64,000 nt of DNA from Flavivirga spongiicola. GTDB taxonomy: Bacteria > Bacteroidota > Bacteroidia > Flavobacteriales > Flavobacteriaceae. A program made the translations under genes and the position numbers. Within the stretch, counting starts at the first letter, position 1. Every line of letters starts with the position of its first letter. Positions 16,931 through 26,568 of the stretch are shown piece by piece. Under the pieces are notes generated by a model. It did no database searches, had not been told where the DNA came from, and was given only the letters and a program-made list of their open reading frames with translations. The stretch is from positions 3,423,001-3,487,000 of the forward strand of contig NZ_JAUOEO010000001.1 of NCBI RefSeq assembly GCF_030540825.1, given 5' to 3'.

Positions 16931-18787
16931 TTATTTACCCTGTATAAAACCCAATAAATTATCAATGGTATTAGTTGTTACTGAATGATAATTCGGTCTG
17001 GCTTTATTATAAATAGCTAAAGCAACATCTGTTTTGCCATTCCTTTTAAAGGCTTTGTAAATGGTAGAAACATACCAACGTCTACCCACTTTAATTAAAA
17101 AATCTTCAATTTTAGTATCAACATTATTTCCGTGATAATTATGATTAATAGCTTGTTCATACCAAACCATGGCGATGTATGAATTATTAGAGTTGGTTAA
17201 ATTGAAAACTTCATCAATCATAGCTAAATGTTCTGTTTTAATATCATCAGGGAAATTTCGAACAAAGTGCACCCACTCTTGAGTTGTCCAATCTTTAGTA
17301 AGTGTTTTATCTATCATATTTGTTTTAACAAACTGCTGAATTGTTTTTTCAACCGTTTCGAATTTATCAGAAGAAATGATAGCTTGATTATCAGGGATGC
17401 CCGCAGTATAAACCCACTCGTCTGTATTAAAGGTTATATTATGCTTTTCTAATAAGTTTTCATTTAAAAACGTAATGAATTTTTCGGTATTGATTGTTGA
17501 AAATGCATGTTTTTGAAAATAACTTTTTAAGAAAACATCAAATTTTTCGCGACCAGCTCTTTCTTCTAATGTTCTTAAAAAGAGATACCCTTTATCGTAG
17601 GCAATACTATTCATACCATCATCAGGGTTACGGCCTTTTAAATTTAGTTTCAGCTTTGTATCATCGGGAGACTCTTTAAAGCCCTCTATTTCTTCTTCTA
17701 AATCTTGTCTCCCAATACGAGCTAGCATATTGGCTCTATCTTTACCGTAAAGCGCTTCCATAATGCGCATTTCAAAGTATACAGTAAAACCTTCGTTAAG
17801 CCAAAAATCATCCCAGGTGGCATTGGTTACCAAATTTCCGGACCAGGAGTGTGCTAATTCATGCGCAATAAGTGATGTTAAGCTTTTATCTCCTGCAATG
17901 ACTGTAGGCGTTGCAAAGGTTAATCGTGGATTTTCCATACCCCCAAAAGGGAAACTAGGAGGTAAAATAATCACATCAAATTGTTCCCAGGCATAGGTCC
18001 CATATAACGCTTCGGCAGAAACCACCATGTTTTCCATGTCCGAAAATTCATAATGTGCTTTTTCTACCATAGATTTTTCAGCATAAATCCCAGTTCGGTT
18101 ACTAATGGCTTTATATTCAATATCTCCAACAGCAAGTGCAATTAAGTAAGGAGAAATTGGTTGTGCCATTTTAAAGGTGTAATGGCCGTCTGGTGTTTTT
18201 GTTTTGGGGTTTTCGGCACTCATAACCGCCATTAATTGAGAAGGGACTTGCACTTTTGCGTTATAAGTAATTCTAATTTGTGGACTGTCTTGAATAGGAA
18301 TCCAGGTTCGTGTTAAAATAGCTTGTCCCTGTGTGAATAAAAAAGGATGTCTTTTATCAGCTGTTTGCTGAGGTTTTAACCATTGCAACGCTTCTGTTTT
18401 ATGAGTGGTTTTATAAAAAATAGTAATATGTTTCGTATCACTGTTGATATCAATTTTTAAAGGACTTCCCAATTGCTCATCAAAATCACCTAAAGAAAAT
18501 GAAGTGTCTTTACCATCTGCTTGCACATGTTCAATGGTTAAAAATTTTGAATCCAGAATAATTTGTGATGCCTTATTATTTTTAATTGAATAGGATGCTT
18601 TACCATGTATTATTTCATTATCAAAATCTACACTAATATCTAAATCGAGGTGTGTAATAGCAGCTTTGTTTGGTTGAGAAAAAGAATGAGGTTCTTCAAT
18701 ATAACTTAACATAGATGCATTTTTTTTGTTAGAACAACTTGAAGTTAAGAGGATTAAGCATCCTAATAGTAATGTGATTTTTTTCAT
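16931..18787 (-). CDS. M1-family aminopeptidase, lipoprotein
   Basis: This 618-residue zinc aminopeptidase is of the leukotriene-A4-hydrolase-like type. The lipobox is TSSC at about residue 18. The N-terminal beta domain is followed by the substrate-binding GGMEN motif (about 282-286), the zinc site HELAH (309-313) and the third ligand in NEGF (Glu332). A C-terminal helical domain completes the family length (about 600-640). It removes N-terminal residues from peptides in the periplasm or at the outer membrane. It is monocistronic and convergent with the UDG-like gene. Confidence 0.95.
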   Translation of the reverse strand: MKKITLLLGCLILLTSSCSNKKNASMLSYIEEPHSFSQPNKAAITHLDLDISVDFDNEIIHGKASYSIKNNKASQIILDSKFLTIEHVQADGKDTSFSLGDFDEQLGSPLKIDINSDTKHITIFYKTTHKTEALQWLKPQQTADKRHPFLFTQGQAILTRTWIPIQDSPQIRITYNAKVQVPSQLMAVMSAENPKTKTPDGHYTFKMAQPISPYLIALAVGDIEYKAISNRTGIYAEKSMVEKAHYEFSDMENMVVSAEALYGTYAWEQFDVIILPPSFPFGGMENPRLTFATPTVIAGDKSLTSLIAHELAHSWSGNLVTNATWDDFWLNEGFTVYFEMRIMEALYGKDRANMLARIGRQDLEEEIEGFKESPDDTKLKLNLKGRNPDDGMNSIAYDKGYLFLRTLEERAGREKFDVFLKSYFQKHAFSTINTEKFITFLNENLLEKHNITFNTDEWVYTAGIPDNQAIISSDKFETVEKTIQQFVKTNMIDKTLTKDWTTQEWVHFVRNFPDDIKTEHLAMIDEVFNLTNSNNSYIAMVWYEQAINHNYHGNNVDTKIEDFLIKVGRRWYVSTIYKAFKRNGKTDVALAIYNKARPNYHSVTTNTIDNLLGFIQGK

Positions 18788-18875
18788 ATTAAATTTTAAT
18801 ATTTTAAACGGAGCACGAAGTTAGTCGTTTTTCTTTTAAAATCAATAATTAAAGGGAGATGGCAAAAATTAGCTG

Positions 18876-18883
18876 TACATTTG
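18876..18883 (+). promoter_or_regulatory. Putative -7 element for rhlE
   Basis: TACATTTG matches TAnnTTTG, 83 bp upstream of the rhlE start codon, leaving a fairly long leader. The -33 element is not clear. Confidence 0.4.
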
Positions 18884-18966
18884 CGCTTTAATTAAAGGGA
18901 TGGTGTATTAATTTATTATATGGTCATCTCACATTCCCTATAAATAGGGCTAGCCAAACAATTTAT

Positions 18967-20262
18967 ATGTCATTTAACTCATTAGGCTTATCTCAAGCCT
19001 TGCTAAAAGCGATTAGCAAAAAGGGATATACAACACCATCACCTATACAACAAAAAGCGATTCCACCTATTTTAGAAGGAAAAGATGTTTTGGCATCTGC
19101 TCAAACCGGCACAGGAAAAACGGCTGGCTTTACATTACCACTTTTACATTTACTTTCTGAAAACCCGAAGCAAAAATATAGACCAATACGTGCTTTAATT
19201 TTAACGCCAACAAGAGAATTGGCAGCACAAGTGTATGCTAATGTTAGAGAGTATAGTGAGTTTTTAAACCTAAGAAGTGCCGTTATTTTTGGAGGTGTAA
19301 ATCAAAAACCACAGGTAGCAAGGATTCGTCAGGGTGTTGATATTTTGGTGGCAACCCCGGGACGTTTATTAGATTTAGAAAATCAAGGCTTGTTATCCCT
19401 AAAAAGGATCGAGATTTTTGTTTTAGATGAAGCTGATCGCATGTTAGACATGGGGTTTTTACGTGATATTGAGCGTGTTATAAAAATGATACCAACGAGA
19501 AGACAAAATTTGATGTTTTCTGCAACATTTTCAAAAGATATAAAGAAATTAGCACATGGTATTTTACAGCATCCGGTGCAGGTGGAAGCCACACCGGAGA
19601 ACACCACTGTTGAGGCTATTAATCAGAAAGTATATCGTGTTGCCAAAGGTTTAAAGACAGGGTTAATTATTAAATTAATTTCTGACGGTAATTGGAAACA
19701 AGTGCTTGTTTTTACACGTACTAAACATGGCGCAAATAAGCTTTGTAAAAAGATGATAAGTGCTAATATTAGTGCAGCCGCTATACATGGAAACAAAAGT
19801 CAAGGTGCCAGAACAAAAGCATTGGCAGGTTTTAAAAATGGTAGCATTCGTGTTTTAGTAGCAACAGATATTGCAGCTAGGGGATTGGATATTCCATTGT
19901 TACCACATGTGATAAATTTTGAACTGCCTAATATTTCTGAAGATTATGTGCATAGAATAGGAAGAACAGGTCGAGCAGGAGCTAAGGGAGAAGCTTTGTC
20001 GTTAGTAAGTGCCGATGAAACAACTTACTTGCGGGATATTGAAAAATTGATAGACATGAAACTTCCTGTAGAAATTATTGAAGGTTTTGAACCCGATCCT
20101 AATGCTTCAACAGTTCCAGAAAAAAGACAACAAGGTGGTGGTAGAAACAGATCCAGAAGCCATTCTGGTTCTAGAAATTCAAAGGGAAGTGGCCAAAAAA
20201 GTAATAATTCCAGACGTTCCAAGAGACCTAATGACAGGCGCAATAACGATAGAAGAAATTAG
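18967..20262 (+). CDS. rhlE: DEAD-box RNA helicase, RhlE type
   Basis: This 431-residue ATP-dependent RNA helicase has all core motifs: Q-motif region ([14 protein letters not shown]), motif I AQTGTGKT, Ia [14 protein letters not shown] ([10 protein letters not shown]), [37 protein letters not shown]. The C-terminus (about 380-431) is a basic tail rich in Arg, Ser, Asn and Gly that likely binds RNA. Such helicases act in ribosome assembly and cold adaptation. Two small genes follow within 10 bp each and may be co-transcribed. Confidence 0.96.
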   Translation: MSFNSLGLSQALLKAISKKGYTTPSPIQQKAIPPILEGKDVLASAQTGTGKTAGFTLPLLHLLSENPKQKYRPIRALILTPTRELAAQVYANVREYSEFLNLRSAVIFGGVNQKPQVARIRQGVDILVATPGRLLDLENQGLLSLKRIEIFVLDEADRMLDMGFLRDIERVIKMIPTRRQNLMFSATFSKDIKKLAHGILQHPVQVEATPENTTVEAINQKVYRVAKGLKTGLIIKLISDGNWKQVLVFTRTKHGANKLCKKMISANISAAAIHGNKSQGARTKALAGFKNGSIRVLVATDIAARGLDIPLLPHVINFELPNISEDYVHRIGRTGRAGAKGEALSLVSADETTYLRDIEKLIDMKLPVEIIEGFEPDPNASTVPEKRQQGGGRNRSRSHSGSRNSKGSGQKSNNSRRSKRPNDRRNNDRRN

Positions 20263-20267
20263 TTATC

Positions 20268-20477
20268 ATGAAGAAAATTCTAAAAGATAAAATTATTGAG
20301 GTTTGCGATAAAAAAATAGCACAGAAAGGTCCAAATGTTGGTTTGTCTTTTTATGCTTTTTTCGCCAATAAAAATGATAACCCAGAGTTACTTATGGAGG
20401 CTGCAAGCTGGTGGATTATGGAGCATAAGCTAGATCATTTTGAGAAAGCTGTAAAGATTAAGAGTTTGGTAGAATAA
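20268..20477 (+). CDS. Small conserved protein (DUF6500-like)
   Basis: The protein has 69 residues, acidic/basic mixed, soluble, with the pattern [19 protein letters not shown] then [20 protein letters not shown] recall this pattern as a small uncharacterised family (DUF6500), but cannot confirm it. It starts 5 bp after rhlE and ends 5 bp before the VF530-type gene, so the three probably form one transcript. Confidence 0.75.
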   Translation: MKKILKDKIIEVCDKKIAQKGPNVGLSFYAFFANKNDNPELLMEAASWWIMEHKLDHFEKAVKIKSLVE

Positions 20478-20482
20478 GCTTT

Positions 20483-20707
20483 ATGGAGGTACAACCCAAT
20501 AACCCGTTACATGGTATAAAACTGGAACAGATCATTAACGATTTGGTGGCGCATTATGGTTGGGAATATATGGGGTACACCGTTAAAATTAGATGCTTCA
20601 CTGATAACCCTTCGGTAAAATCGAGTTTAAAGTTTTTGAGGCGTACACCTTGGGCAAGGACAAAAGTAGAAGCTATGTATTTGGACATGCTACGAAAGAA
20701 AAAATAA
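20483..20707 (+). CDS. VF530-family (DUF2132) small DNA-binding-like protein
   Basis: The protein has 74 residues. [20 protein letters not shown], then [21 protein letters not shown] and KVEAMYLDM, are the family blocks of VF530/DUF2132, a small helical fold with a structure solved from Vibrio and a proposed nucleic-acid-binding role. Its position behind rhlE fits an RNA/DNA-linked function, which is an inference. Confidence 0.88.
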   Translation: MEVQPNNPLHGIKLEQIINDLVAHYGWEYMGYTVKIRCFTDNPSVKSSLKFLRRTPWARTKVEAMYLDMLRKKK

Positions 20708-20773
20708 ATAGTTGATTTTTAGATATTTGCGCAATTATTATTTATTGTTATACTCTGAAGACATCATGTTCTT

Positions 20774-22285
20774 TTATAATTTAAAACTATTTATCCCTTC
20801 ATTTACAGTGTAATTGATCTCATTAACTATTAGAGTGAATTTATTGTTTGCTTTTACTTTTACGATACCATTTTCATAGATTATGTCGGCAATTACTTCT
20901 CCAAAAACAAGGTTTTTTATTCCTTGAATGCCTTCTTTATGTAGATTCCATTTTACCGTTTTATTTTGAGCATTGATGTCGTAAAAACCAATAACGTTTT
21001 CAATCATTAGAGAAATGGGGCCTAATGCAGACCAACCACAAAAGTCAGGTCTTACATCATTATCATGAATTGTTTGTGCTGGTTTTGGTTCAGTTGGACT
21101 GTAGCATTCCCATATCGTATGTGGTGTATATTGTTGGTATGTCTTTGACATATGATCAATTATAGCTAGGGAATTAGCATGTGCTAATTCAAAATAGCCG
21201 TATTTTTGAATTGCTTTTATTCCCATATAAGCAGTTGGCAGCCATACTGAACCTCTCCAATACCCTCCTCTAGGATCAAAATCTATATCGTTTCGAGGAA
21301 CTGTAGTCCAAGGGACTCTTCCTCCTAAGGTTTCAGGATTTTTAATATGCTTTACCATTCTTTCGGCTTGTGTGCTGTCGCACATTTCAGCAAGCATTGG
21401 CCAATAAGACGCTGGAGTAATTAATTTCATTGGCTCCAATGTATTTTTATTTATGTCGTAATAAATGCCATCCTCTTCATCCCAATAAAGCTTATTAACT
21501 TTTTGTTTAATCACATCATATTTTGATTTCCATATATTTGCCTGCACATTATCTCCCAAACTTGTAAATAATTTATAAATATTTAAAGCACTAAGACCTT
21601 GTTGCGCAATGGCATCAACCCAAAGCATATCAGGATTATTGGGACGATTTTTTTTTGCAGATACCCCTTTTCTTCCTCTAGGAGTGTTATCCATACCACT
21701 ACGACCTCCTTCCCATAGGTAACCGTTAGGGTCTTTTTTAATCCATGTTTTGGCGCTATTAGCGATTATAGTTCCTTTTGACACAGTATCAAACCACTCA
21801 AAATGTTTTTGCAGGTATTCTTTTTCATAGAGTAGTTTTTTAACATGTTTTGTATCACTAGAAAACTTATAAAAATCATATTCTGTCCAAGCAAATAAAG
21901 GAGGATTGTCCGGAATTTCTATTCTTAACGGAATTTCTAAATTATCATGTATAGGCGCATAGAAATTACTTAAAGACTCTATCGCTGGAAAATTATGTGA
22001 GGCATATTTAAAGAAATGAAGCATAAATGCAGTATCCCAAATCCATATTGTGTTTTCATCAAAAGCCTCATCTATATATGGGCTCTGGGCAAGCCCATCA
22101 AAACTTTTAACATGTTCCTTTGCCAAGTCCCACGCTTTGTTATATAGAGTTACATAATCTGGATTTAAGCTATATACAATTGTAGGTATATTATTAGGTT
22201 TGGCAGGAGAGGCGACAGTTTTATGTTTATTGTTGCAACCAATTAGACATAAAATAGTTAAGAAGGAGTACAGGAATTTTGTCAT
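20774..22285 (-). CDS. GH63/trehalase-like (alpha/alpha)6 glycosidase, lipoprotein
   Basis: The protein has 503 residues with lipobox LIGC near residue 17. An (alpha/alpha)6-toroid glycosidase pattern is visible: TIWIWDTAFMLHFFKYA, WEGGRSGMDNTPRG (the Asp in this block is a usual catalytic acid), MLWVDAIAQQGLS, GGYWRGSVWLPTAY and TIWECYSP (the Glu of WE is the usual base). These match the MGH1-like GH63/GH37 group that hydrolyses alpha-linked gluco- or mannosyl substrates, e.g. trehalose or mannosylglycerate. The exact substrate is unclear. The gene stands alone on the minus strand. Confidence 0.85.
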   Translation of the reverse strand: MTKFLYSFLTILCLIGCNNKHKTVASPAKPNNIPTIVYSLNPDYVTLYNKAWDLAKEHVKSFDGLAQSPYIDEAFDENTIWIWDTAFMLHFFKYASHNFPAIESLSNFYAPIHDNLEIPLRIEIPDNPPLFAWTEYDFYKFSSDTKHVKKLLYEKEYLQKHFEWFDTVSKGTIIANSAKTWIKKDPNGYLWEGGRSGMDNTPRGRKGVSAKKNRPNNPDMLWVDAIAQQGLSALNIYKLFTSLGDNVQANIWKSKYDVIKQKVNKLYWDEEDGIYYDINKNTLEPMKLITPASYWPMLAEMCDSTQAERMVKHIKNPETLGGRVPWTTVPRNDIDFDPRGGYWRGSVWLPTAYMGIKAIQKYGYFELAHANSLAIIDHMSKTYQQYTPHTIWECYSPTEPKPAQTIHDNDVRPDFCGWSALGPISLMIENVIGFYDINAQNKTVKWNLHKEGIQGIKNLVFGEVIADIIYENGIVKVKANNKFTLIVNEINYTVNEGINSFKL

Positions 22286-22367
22286 TTGTTTATTGATACT
22301 TTTATTGTGATATTAAGTACAATGCTTAGATATGGTTTCGTTTTAATGAACTATATCGGTTATATTG

Positions 22368-22526
22368 TTAATAACCATTTTTTAATTTTTCGATTAATTC
22401 TTCAATTTCAAGGATGGACATTTTTGTTACACATTGAATACATGAGTCATCAGTTCCGATTATTAAAGTTCCCTTTTTGTCTTCCTCATAACCAGCTTGT
22501 TTTATTGAAAAAGTTAGAGGGTTCAT
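22368..22526 (-). CDS. Small protein overlapping the upstream membrane-protein stop (ATGA)
   Basis: A 52-residue frame starts at ATG 22526 (MNPLTFSIKQAGYEED) and ends at TAA 22368. It has good codon character and contains SCIQCVTKMSILEIEELIEK. Its ATG overlaps the TGA stop of the upstream gene (ATGA), a typical translational coupling. Alternatively, the upstream gene has lost one A in the A7 run at about 22538-22544. One extra A would fuse the two frames into a single product of about 158 residues. No family recognised. Confidence 0.55.
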   Translation of the reverse strand: MNPLTFSIKQAGYEEDKKGTLIIGTDDSCIQCVTKMSILEIEELIEKLKNGY

Positions 22527-22846
22527 GTCTTTAGTTTTTTTCCATCTTTAAACCAACCGTAGTTGGCTTGGTAAGTTACTTTTTGTTTGTCAAAAACAAT
22601 TGTTTCATAGCCATAAGTATTCCATAAGGAGATTCTTAGCATGTAAAACCCCATAAGACCAAATAGTCCTATCCAAATTAAAAAACCAAAATGAAATTGA
22701 TATCCCATCGAAATCGATAAAGCTATTCCCATCAATGGAGAAAAAAAGAAAAGAAAAGAAAACAGAAACATAACTGACCTTATAAAAACAGGTGATTTTC
22801 TAACCTTTAATATTAATTGATTATTGTTTATTTCGTATGACTTCAT
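22523..22846 (-). CDS. Two-helix membrane protein, hypothetical
   Basis: The protein has 107 residues. Two membrane helices are visible (about 22-46 and 52-72, MFLFSFLFFFSPLMGIALSI and FGFLIWIGLFGLMGFYML). Short beta-like soluble ends (YEINNNQLILKV and ETIVFDKQKVTYQANYGWF) flank them, a layout like small PH-like or DUF membrane proteins. The frame ends just after a poly-A run (A7), where a frame shift would continue into the next small ORF. It lies 11 bp downstream of trmL. Confidence 0.65.
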   Translation of the reverse strand: MKSYEINNNQLILKVRKSPVFIRSVMFLFSFLFFFSPLMGIALSISMGYQFHFGFLIWIGLFGLMGFYMLRISLWNTYGYETIVFDKQKVTYQANYGWFKDGKKLKT

Positions 22847-22857
22847 TTTTTATTAAT

Positions 22858-23316
22858 CTAGGACTGTTGCAATTGTTTTAACCCCTCATAAACTACAATA
22901 CTAACGGCATTTGCTATATTTAAACTTCTAACATGTTTACTATACAAGGGAATTTTAAAGAGCTTATTTTGATTCGCTTCAATAATGGGCTTAGATAAAC
23001 CAACGGATTCTTTTCCAAAGATTAAAAACAGATGGTCTTCAAAAGGAATGTCCCAATGGCTTTTATTTCCGTGACTGGAAAGAAAAACCATTTTTTGATT
23101 TTTATTTTTCTGGAAGAAATGATCTAGACTATCATAATAAGTCACCGATAAATGTTGCCAATAGTCAAGTCCGGCTCTTTTCAATCGCGTATCGTCAATT
23201 TCAAAACCAAAAGGTTTAACAAGGTGTAAATGTGAGCCAGAAGCTAAAGCTAATCGTCCAATGTTTCCTGTGTTATTAGGTATTTCAGGTTCTACCAATA
23301 CTATGTTTAAAGGCAT
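22858..23316 (-). CDS. trmL: tRNA (cytidine/uridine-34 2'-O)-methyltransferase
   Basis: This 152-residue SPOUT methyltransferase methylates the wobble ribose in certain tRNA-Leu species, using S-adenosylmethionine. Motifs are EPEIPNNTGNIGRLAL near the N-terminus (motif 1 with the conserved Asn and Arg), LIFGKESVGLS (motif 2) and PLYSKHVRSLNIANAVSIVV (motif 3, which forms the trefoil knot). The length is typical (about 150-160). Confidence 0.95.
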   Translation of the reverse strand: MPLNIVLVEPEIPNNTGNIGRLALASGSHLHLVKPFGFEIDDTRLKRAGLDYWQHLSVTYYDSLDHFFQKNKNQKMVFLSSHGNKSHWDIPFEDHLFLIFGKESVGLSKPIIEANQNKLFKIPLYSKHVRSLNIANAVSIVVYEGLKQLQQS

Positions 23317-23663
23317 TTATATTATTTTGTGTTATCTTTTGTAAGATACGTTTTAGGTTTGGTATTACTTAGAGAAAACCTAAGTTTTTAGTGGTATAAT
23401 TATTAAGAAGTTGTACACTATGTTTAGTCGAAAATCAATGAGGTTAATGAATAGATGATTTACTTTATATTTAATATTAGAGGTCTAAAAAGTCTTTATA
23501 ATTTGATTTGTCAGGTTGAGCCAGTCGAAACCGATATTGATTATCAATAAGTTAAAAATATTTCGACAAAGCCTGTACTGAGTTTATCGAAGTGCTCAAT
23601 ATGACATCTAACTTACTTTTTAGACCTCTTTACTGCTTTTATAACTAGTGAATTAAGAAATGT
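23317..23663. other. Intergenic gap containing a MITE-like element
   Basis: No gene is visible. The main content is the inverted-repeat element at 23479-23629 described separately. The remaining parts carry no recognisable feature. Confidence 0.6.
23479..23629. repeat. MITE-like element, copy 1
   Basis: A 151-bp element with perfect 15-bp terminal inverted repeats, AGAGGTCTAAAAAGT at 23479-23493 and its complement at 23615-23629. The interior holds a REP-type motif (TGTCATATTGAGCAC on the minus strand, followed by CTCAGTACA), which also occurs in the element at 55370-55546. It has no coding capacity. Confidence 0.65.
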
Positions 23664-24332
23664 CTATTTGGTTTTATTATTATAAGATGTATTAGGGTCT
23701 TTGCACCACCCTTTGTAATTTGATTTATCACAGATTGGATAGGTGTTATTTTCATTGTCTACTTTAATGGAAGTCAAATTTGGGTTATCGTATGACCACA
23801 TAGATCCCATGTTTACATTATTCCCATTTTTAATATTTAAACTAGTAAGTAGGTTTTTGTAGCAATATAAAACTTCAAGCTTCTTATTTTTACTAAGGTC
23901 TAATTTTGTTAATTTATTATCTCTAACCCCTAGCTTTTTAAGATTCTTGTTCTTCTTTAGGTTTAAATGAGTTATTTGATTATCATAACAATATAAAACT
24001 TCAAGATTTTTGTTTTTAGAAACATCTAAGTTTTTTAATTGATTATCATGACAATATAGTTTTTTTAGGTTTTCAAACTCTTGAATTCCTTCTAGAGAAG
24101 TTATATCTTTAAAACTAACATTTAAAAATTCTATGTTTTTAATCTCATTAATTTGTATTTTATTATCGTTGTTTATATCTACATCACTGTCTGGTTTTCC
24201 ATCTCCATCGCTATCTATACAATTAGAACTTAATAAGGCTTTTTTAAATTGATTATCTGGGATATTCACATTTTGTCCTATAGAAGAGAGTGCAACAAGT
24301 AAAAAAGCGTAAAGGAAAAATAGTTTTCTCAT
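23664..24332 (-). CDS. Secreted leucine-rich-repeat protein
   Basis: The protein has 222 residues with signal peptide MRKLFFLYAFLLVALSSIGQ. A dockerin-like or calcium-loop-like stretch DSDGDGKPDSDVDINNDN lies at about 41-58. It is followed by about five 21-22-residue LRR units of the form NLKKLYCHDNQLKNLDVSKN (about 88-180). Such short LRR proteins in flavobacteria are usually cell-surface or secreted, with binding roles. No T9SS tail is visible at the C-terminus, which is shorter than in most relatives. Confidence 0.8.
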   Translation of the reverse strand: MRKLFFLYAFLLVALSSIGQNVNIPDNQFKKALLSSNCIDSDGDGKPDSDVDINNDNKIQINEIKNIEFLNVSFKDITSLEGIQEFENLKKLYCHDNQLKNLDVSKNKNLEVLYCYDNQITHLNLKKNKNLKKLGVRDNKLTKLDLSKNKKLEVLYCYKNLLTSLNIKNGNNVNMGSMWSYDNPNLTSIKVDNENNTYPICDKSNYKGWCKDPNTSYNNKTK

Positions 24333-24386
24333 ATATTATTTTAAGTTTAATGTGTGAATGTAAAATGAAACTTATTCGTTTCTTTT

Positions 24387-26453
24387 TTATTTAGGTTCCA
24401 CTGCACTAAAAGGTTTATATGGGCTTAAATTAAAAGTGAAATTACCGTGAGAATCTGTGCCATCTTTTCCTTTAACAGATGCTCTTACTTTATATTTAGA
24501 ATTAGGGTTGTAATTGTCTACTTTCAAATGGTATAAAAAGGTTTTAGTTCTACTTGTTCCTCTATATTTATTTGCTAAACCTTCATGTTGGTCTGTAGAA
24601 ATTATTTTATCATTTTCTAATAACTCTACTTTTTCTATATCCATAAAGTTTTCACCTCTGGTGTAGAAAAAACCAGCAATTATTCTTCCATTTGCATAAA
24701 CTTTTTTAGTCACATCCCATTCTATATTAGAGAACTCTGTTGTAAGTTTCTCTGGCGACCAGTTTCCTGAAATGTATCCACCTTCTTTATAATAATCAAC
24801 TTTTAGTTCATCTAATCTAGAGTAGTGCGATTCTAAACGGTTTTTAAAATCATTAAAATTTCTTTCTCCTTTTTGTATCCACCCAATTTCTGCAACAGCA
24901 AGAAGTCTAGGGAAGTTTTGAACATTCACATCTTTAACTTCTTGAGGGATGGCTGTCCACATATTCGCTTGAATCCCTAGAAGATAATGTTCGTTAGTTT
25001 CGTTTAATCCTTTGGAGGGTTCATAAGAATAGATTTTTTCTAACGAATTAATATTACGGTAAGCTAAGTCCGACATGGTACCATCATTTCTATTGGCTTG
25101 TGTAATATCGAAGTATAAATATCCCGTAGGTGTCCCTACAGTATAAAAACCGTTTTCGGCAGCCTCTTTAATGGCATGACTACCTAACCAAGACATAATA
25201 GCTGTTCCTCTTATTGGGTCGTGATCGCCTTCTAAAATATCGTTCCATCCAATAGGTTGTCTTCCTTTGGATTTAATAATATCGCAAACTCTAGCAACAA
25301 AATAAGATTGTAATCCTTTGTTAGATTTTAAGCCTTTCTCTTTAATAAATTGTTGAACATGCTTTGACGCTTCCCAAACACTAAACTGTACTTCATCTCC
25401 ACCAAAATGAATGTATTTAGAAGGGAATATAGCGGTTAACTCCTCGAAAACATCATTTAAAAAGGAGTATACTTTTTCGTTAGTTGGATCGAAAGTATTA
25501 GGTGTGCGTTGATTTTTCCACATGCGCCATGATGCTAAAAAAGGAAAAACAAAAGAAGGGTTTGTATCTTGATTAACACTTAATTCTGGGTAAGAAAGCA
25601 TTGCAGGCCAGCAGTGACCGGGTAAATCAATTTCTGGTACAATAGTTATATTTCTAACAGCGGCATAGGCGACTAAATCTTTTAGTTGCTCTTGAGTGTA
25701 ATAACCACTTCTTTCTTTGGGTTGGTTAAACCTTTCTGGGAAAATTGTAGATTGAGGGCTTGTTAGCTTAGGATATTTCTTAATCTCGACTCTCCAACCT
25801 TGATCGTCGGTAAGGTGTAAATGAAAAACATTCATTTTATAAAGTGCCATCACATCAAGATATTTTTTTAGAACATCTATATTGTAAAATGTTCTACTAA
25901 CATCTTTCATATAACCTCTCCAAGAAAAACGGGGTTTATCCTCAATTGAAACACAAGGCATTTTCCATTCTACATTTTTAACAATAGTAGAGCTTTGTGC
26001 GGCACTAGGTAACATTTGTAAGATGGTTTGCGTACCATTAAAAAGACCTGCAGATTCAAACGCTTCTAGTACAATTTCTTTATTAGAAACATTTAGTTTG
26101 TAACCTTCTGTTCCTAATTCTTTTAAATCTTTATTAAGAATTAGTTTAATGCTATTATCGCCAGTATTGACCTTTACATTAAATCCGCTAGTTTGATTAA
26201 TCTTAGAAATAAATAAACCTGCAATTGATGCTATTCTATCATCTTGAGATTTGATTTGCAAACCAGTATTTTCATGAATAAAAAAAGCGCCTTTTTTAGA
26301 AACTAGTTTTTCAGGTTTTGGAATAATATTGACATCTAATATTGTCTCTTTATACTTCTTACTTAAGTCTTTATTACAGGAGGAGACTCCAAAACAAATA
26401 CTTATAGTAATTACTAAAATGAAATAGTTTTTCAGGTTTTTTATTTGTGCCAT
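24387..26453 (-). CDS. Beta-N-acetylhexosaminidase (GH20), lipoprotein
   Basis: The protein has 688 residues with lipobox SSC at about residue 26. A GH20b-type N-terminal domain (about 40-170) precedes the TIM barrel beginning at RFSWRGYMKDVSR. The catalytic pair is Asp353-Glu354 in HFGGDEVQ, used in substrate-assisted hydrolysis of terminal GlcNAc/GalNAc. HLHLTDDQGWR and EIDLPGH are further active-site blocks. A C-terminal chitobiase-like beta domain follows. It would act on chitin fragments or glycans in the periplasm. It lies between the LRR gene and the trp operon, each with separate promoters. Confidence 0.95.
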   Translation of the reverse strand: MAQIKNLKNYFILVITISICFGVSSCNKDLSKKYKETILDVNIIPKPEKLVSKKGAFFIHENTGLQIKSQDDRIASIAGLFISKINQTSGFNVKVNTGDNSIKLILNKDLKELGTEGYKLNVSNKEIVLEAFESAGLFNGTQTILQMLPSAAQSSTIVKNVEWKMPCVSIEDKPRFSWRGYMKDVSRTFYNIDVLKKYLDVMALYKMNVFHLHLTDDQGWRVEIKKYPKLTSPQSTIFPERFNQPKERSGYYTQEQLKDLVAYAAVRNITIVPEIDLPGHCWPAMLSYPELSVNQDTNPSFVFPFLASWRMWKNQRTPNTFDPTNEKVYSFLNDVFEELTAIFPSKYIHFGGDEVQFSVWEASKHVQQFIKEKGLKSNKGLQSYFVARVCDIIKSKGRQPIGWNDILEGDHDPIRGTAIMSWLGSHAIKEAAENGFYTVGTPTGYLYFDITQANRNDGTMSDLAYRNINSLEKIYSYEPSKGLNETNEHYLLGIQANMWTAIPQEVKDVNVQNFPRLLAVAEIGWIQKGERNFNDFKNRLESHYSRLDELKVDYYKEGGYISGNWSPEKLTTEFSNIEWDVTKKVYANGRIIAGFFYTRGENFMDIEKVELLENDKIISTDQHEGLANKYRGTSRTKTFLYHLKVDNYNPNSKYKVRASVKGKDGTDSHGNFTFNLSPYKPFSAVEPK

Positions 26454-26568
26454 TTTGCCTTGTTACTTAATTTTATAAAAATTTTGTCTGCTAAGCTAAA
26501 TAATTGCAGTAATTATTATTATAAAATTAAGTTAAAGGTTTGACGGTCTTTAACTCTTGTAAATGGTA

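Noticed and set aside
20025..20290. Overlapping ORFs at the 3' end of rhlE
   Set aside because: They are frame shadows of the Arg/Ser/Asn-rich RhlE tail, whose low-complexity codons leave other frames open.
22286..22534. Plus-strand ORF of 82 codons
   Set aside because: It overlaps the minus-strand 52-residue frame, which is coupled to the upstream gene and has better coding character; the plus frame has no recognisable features.
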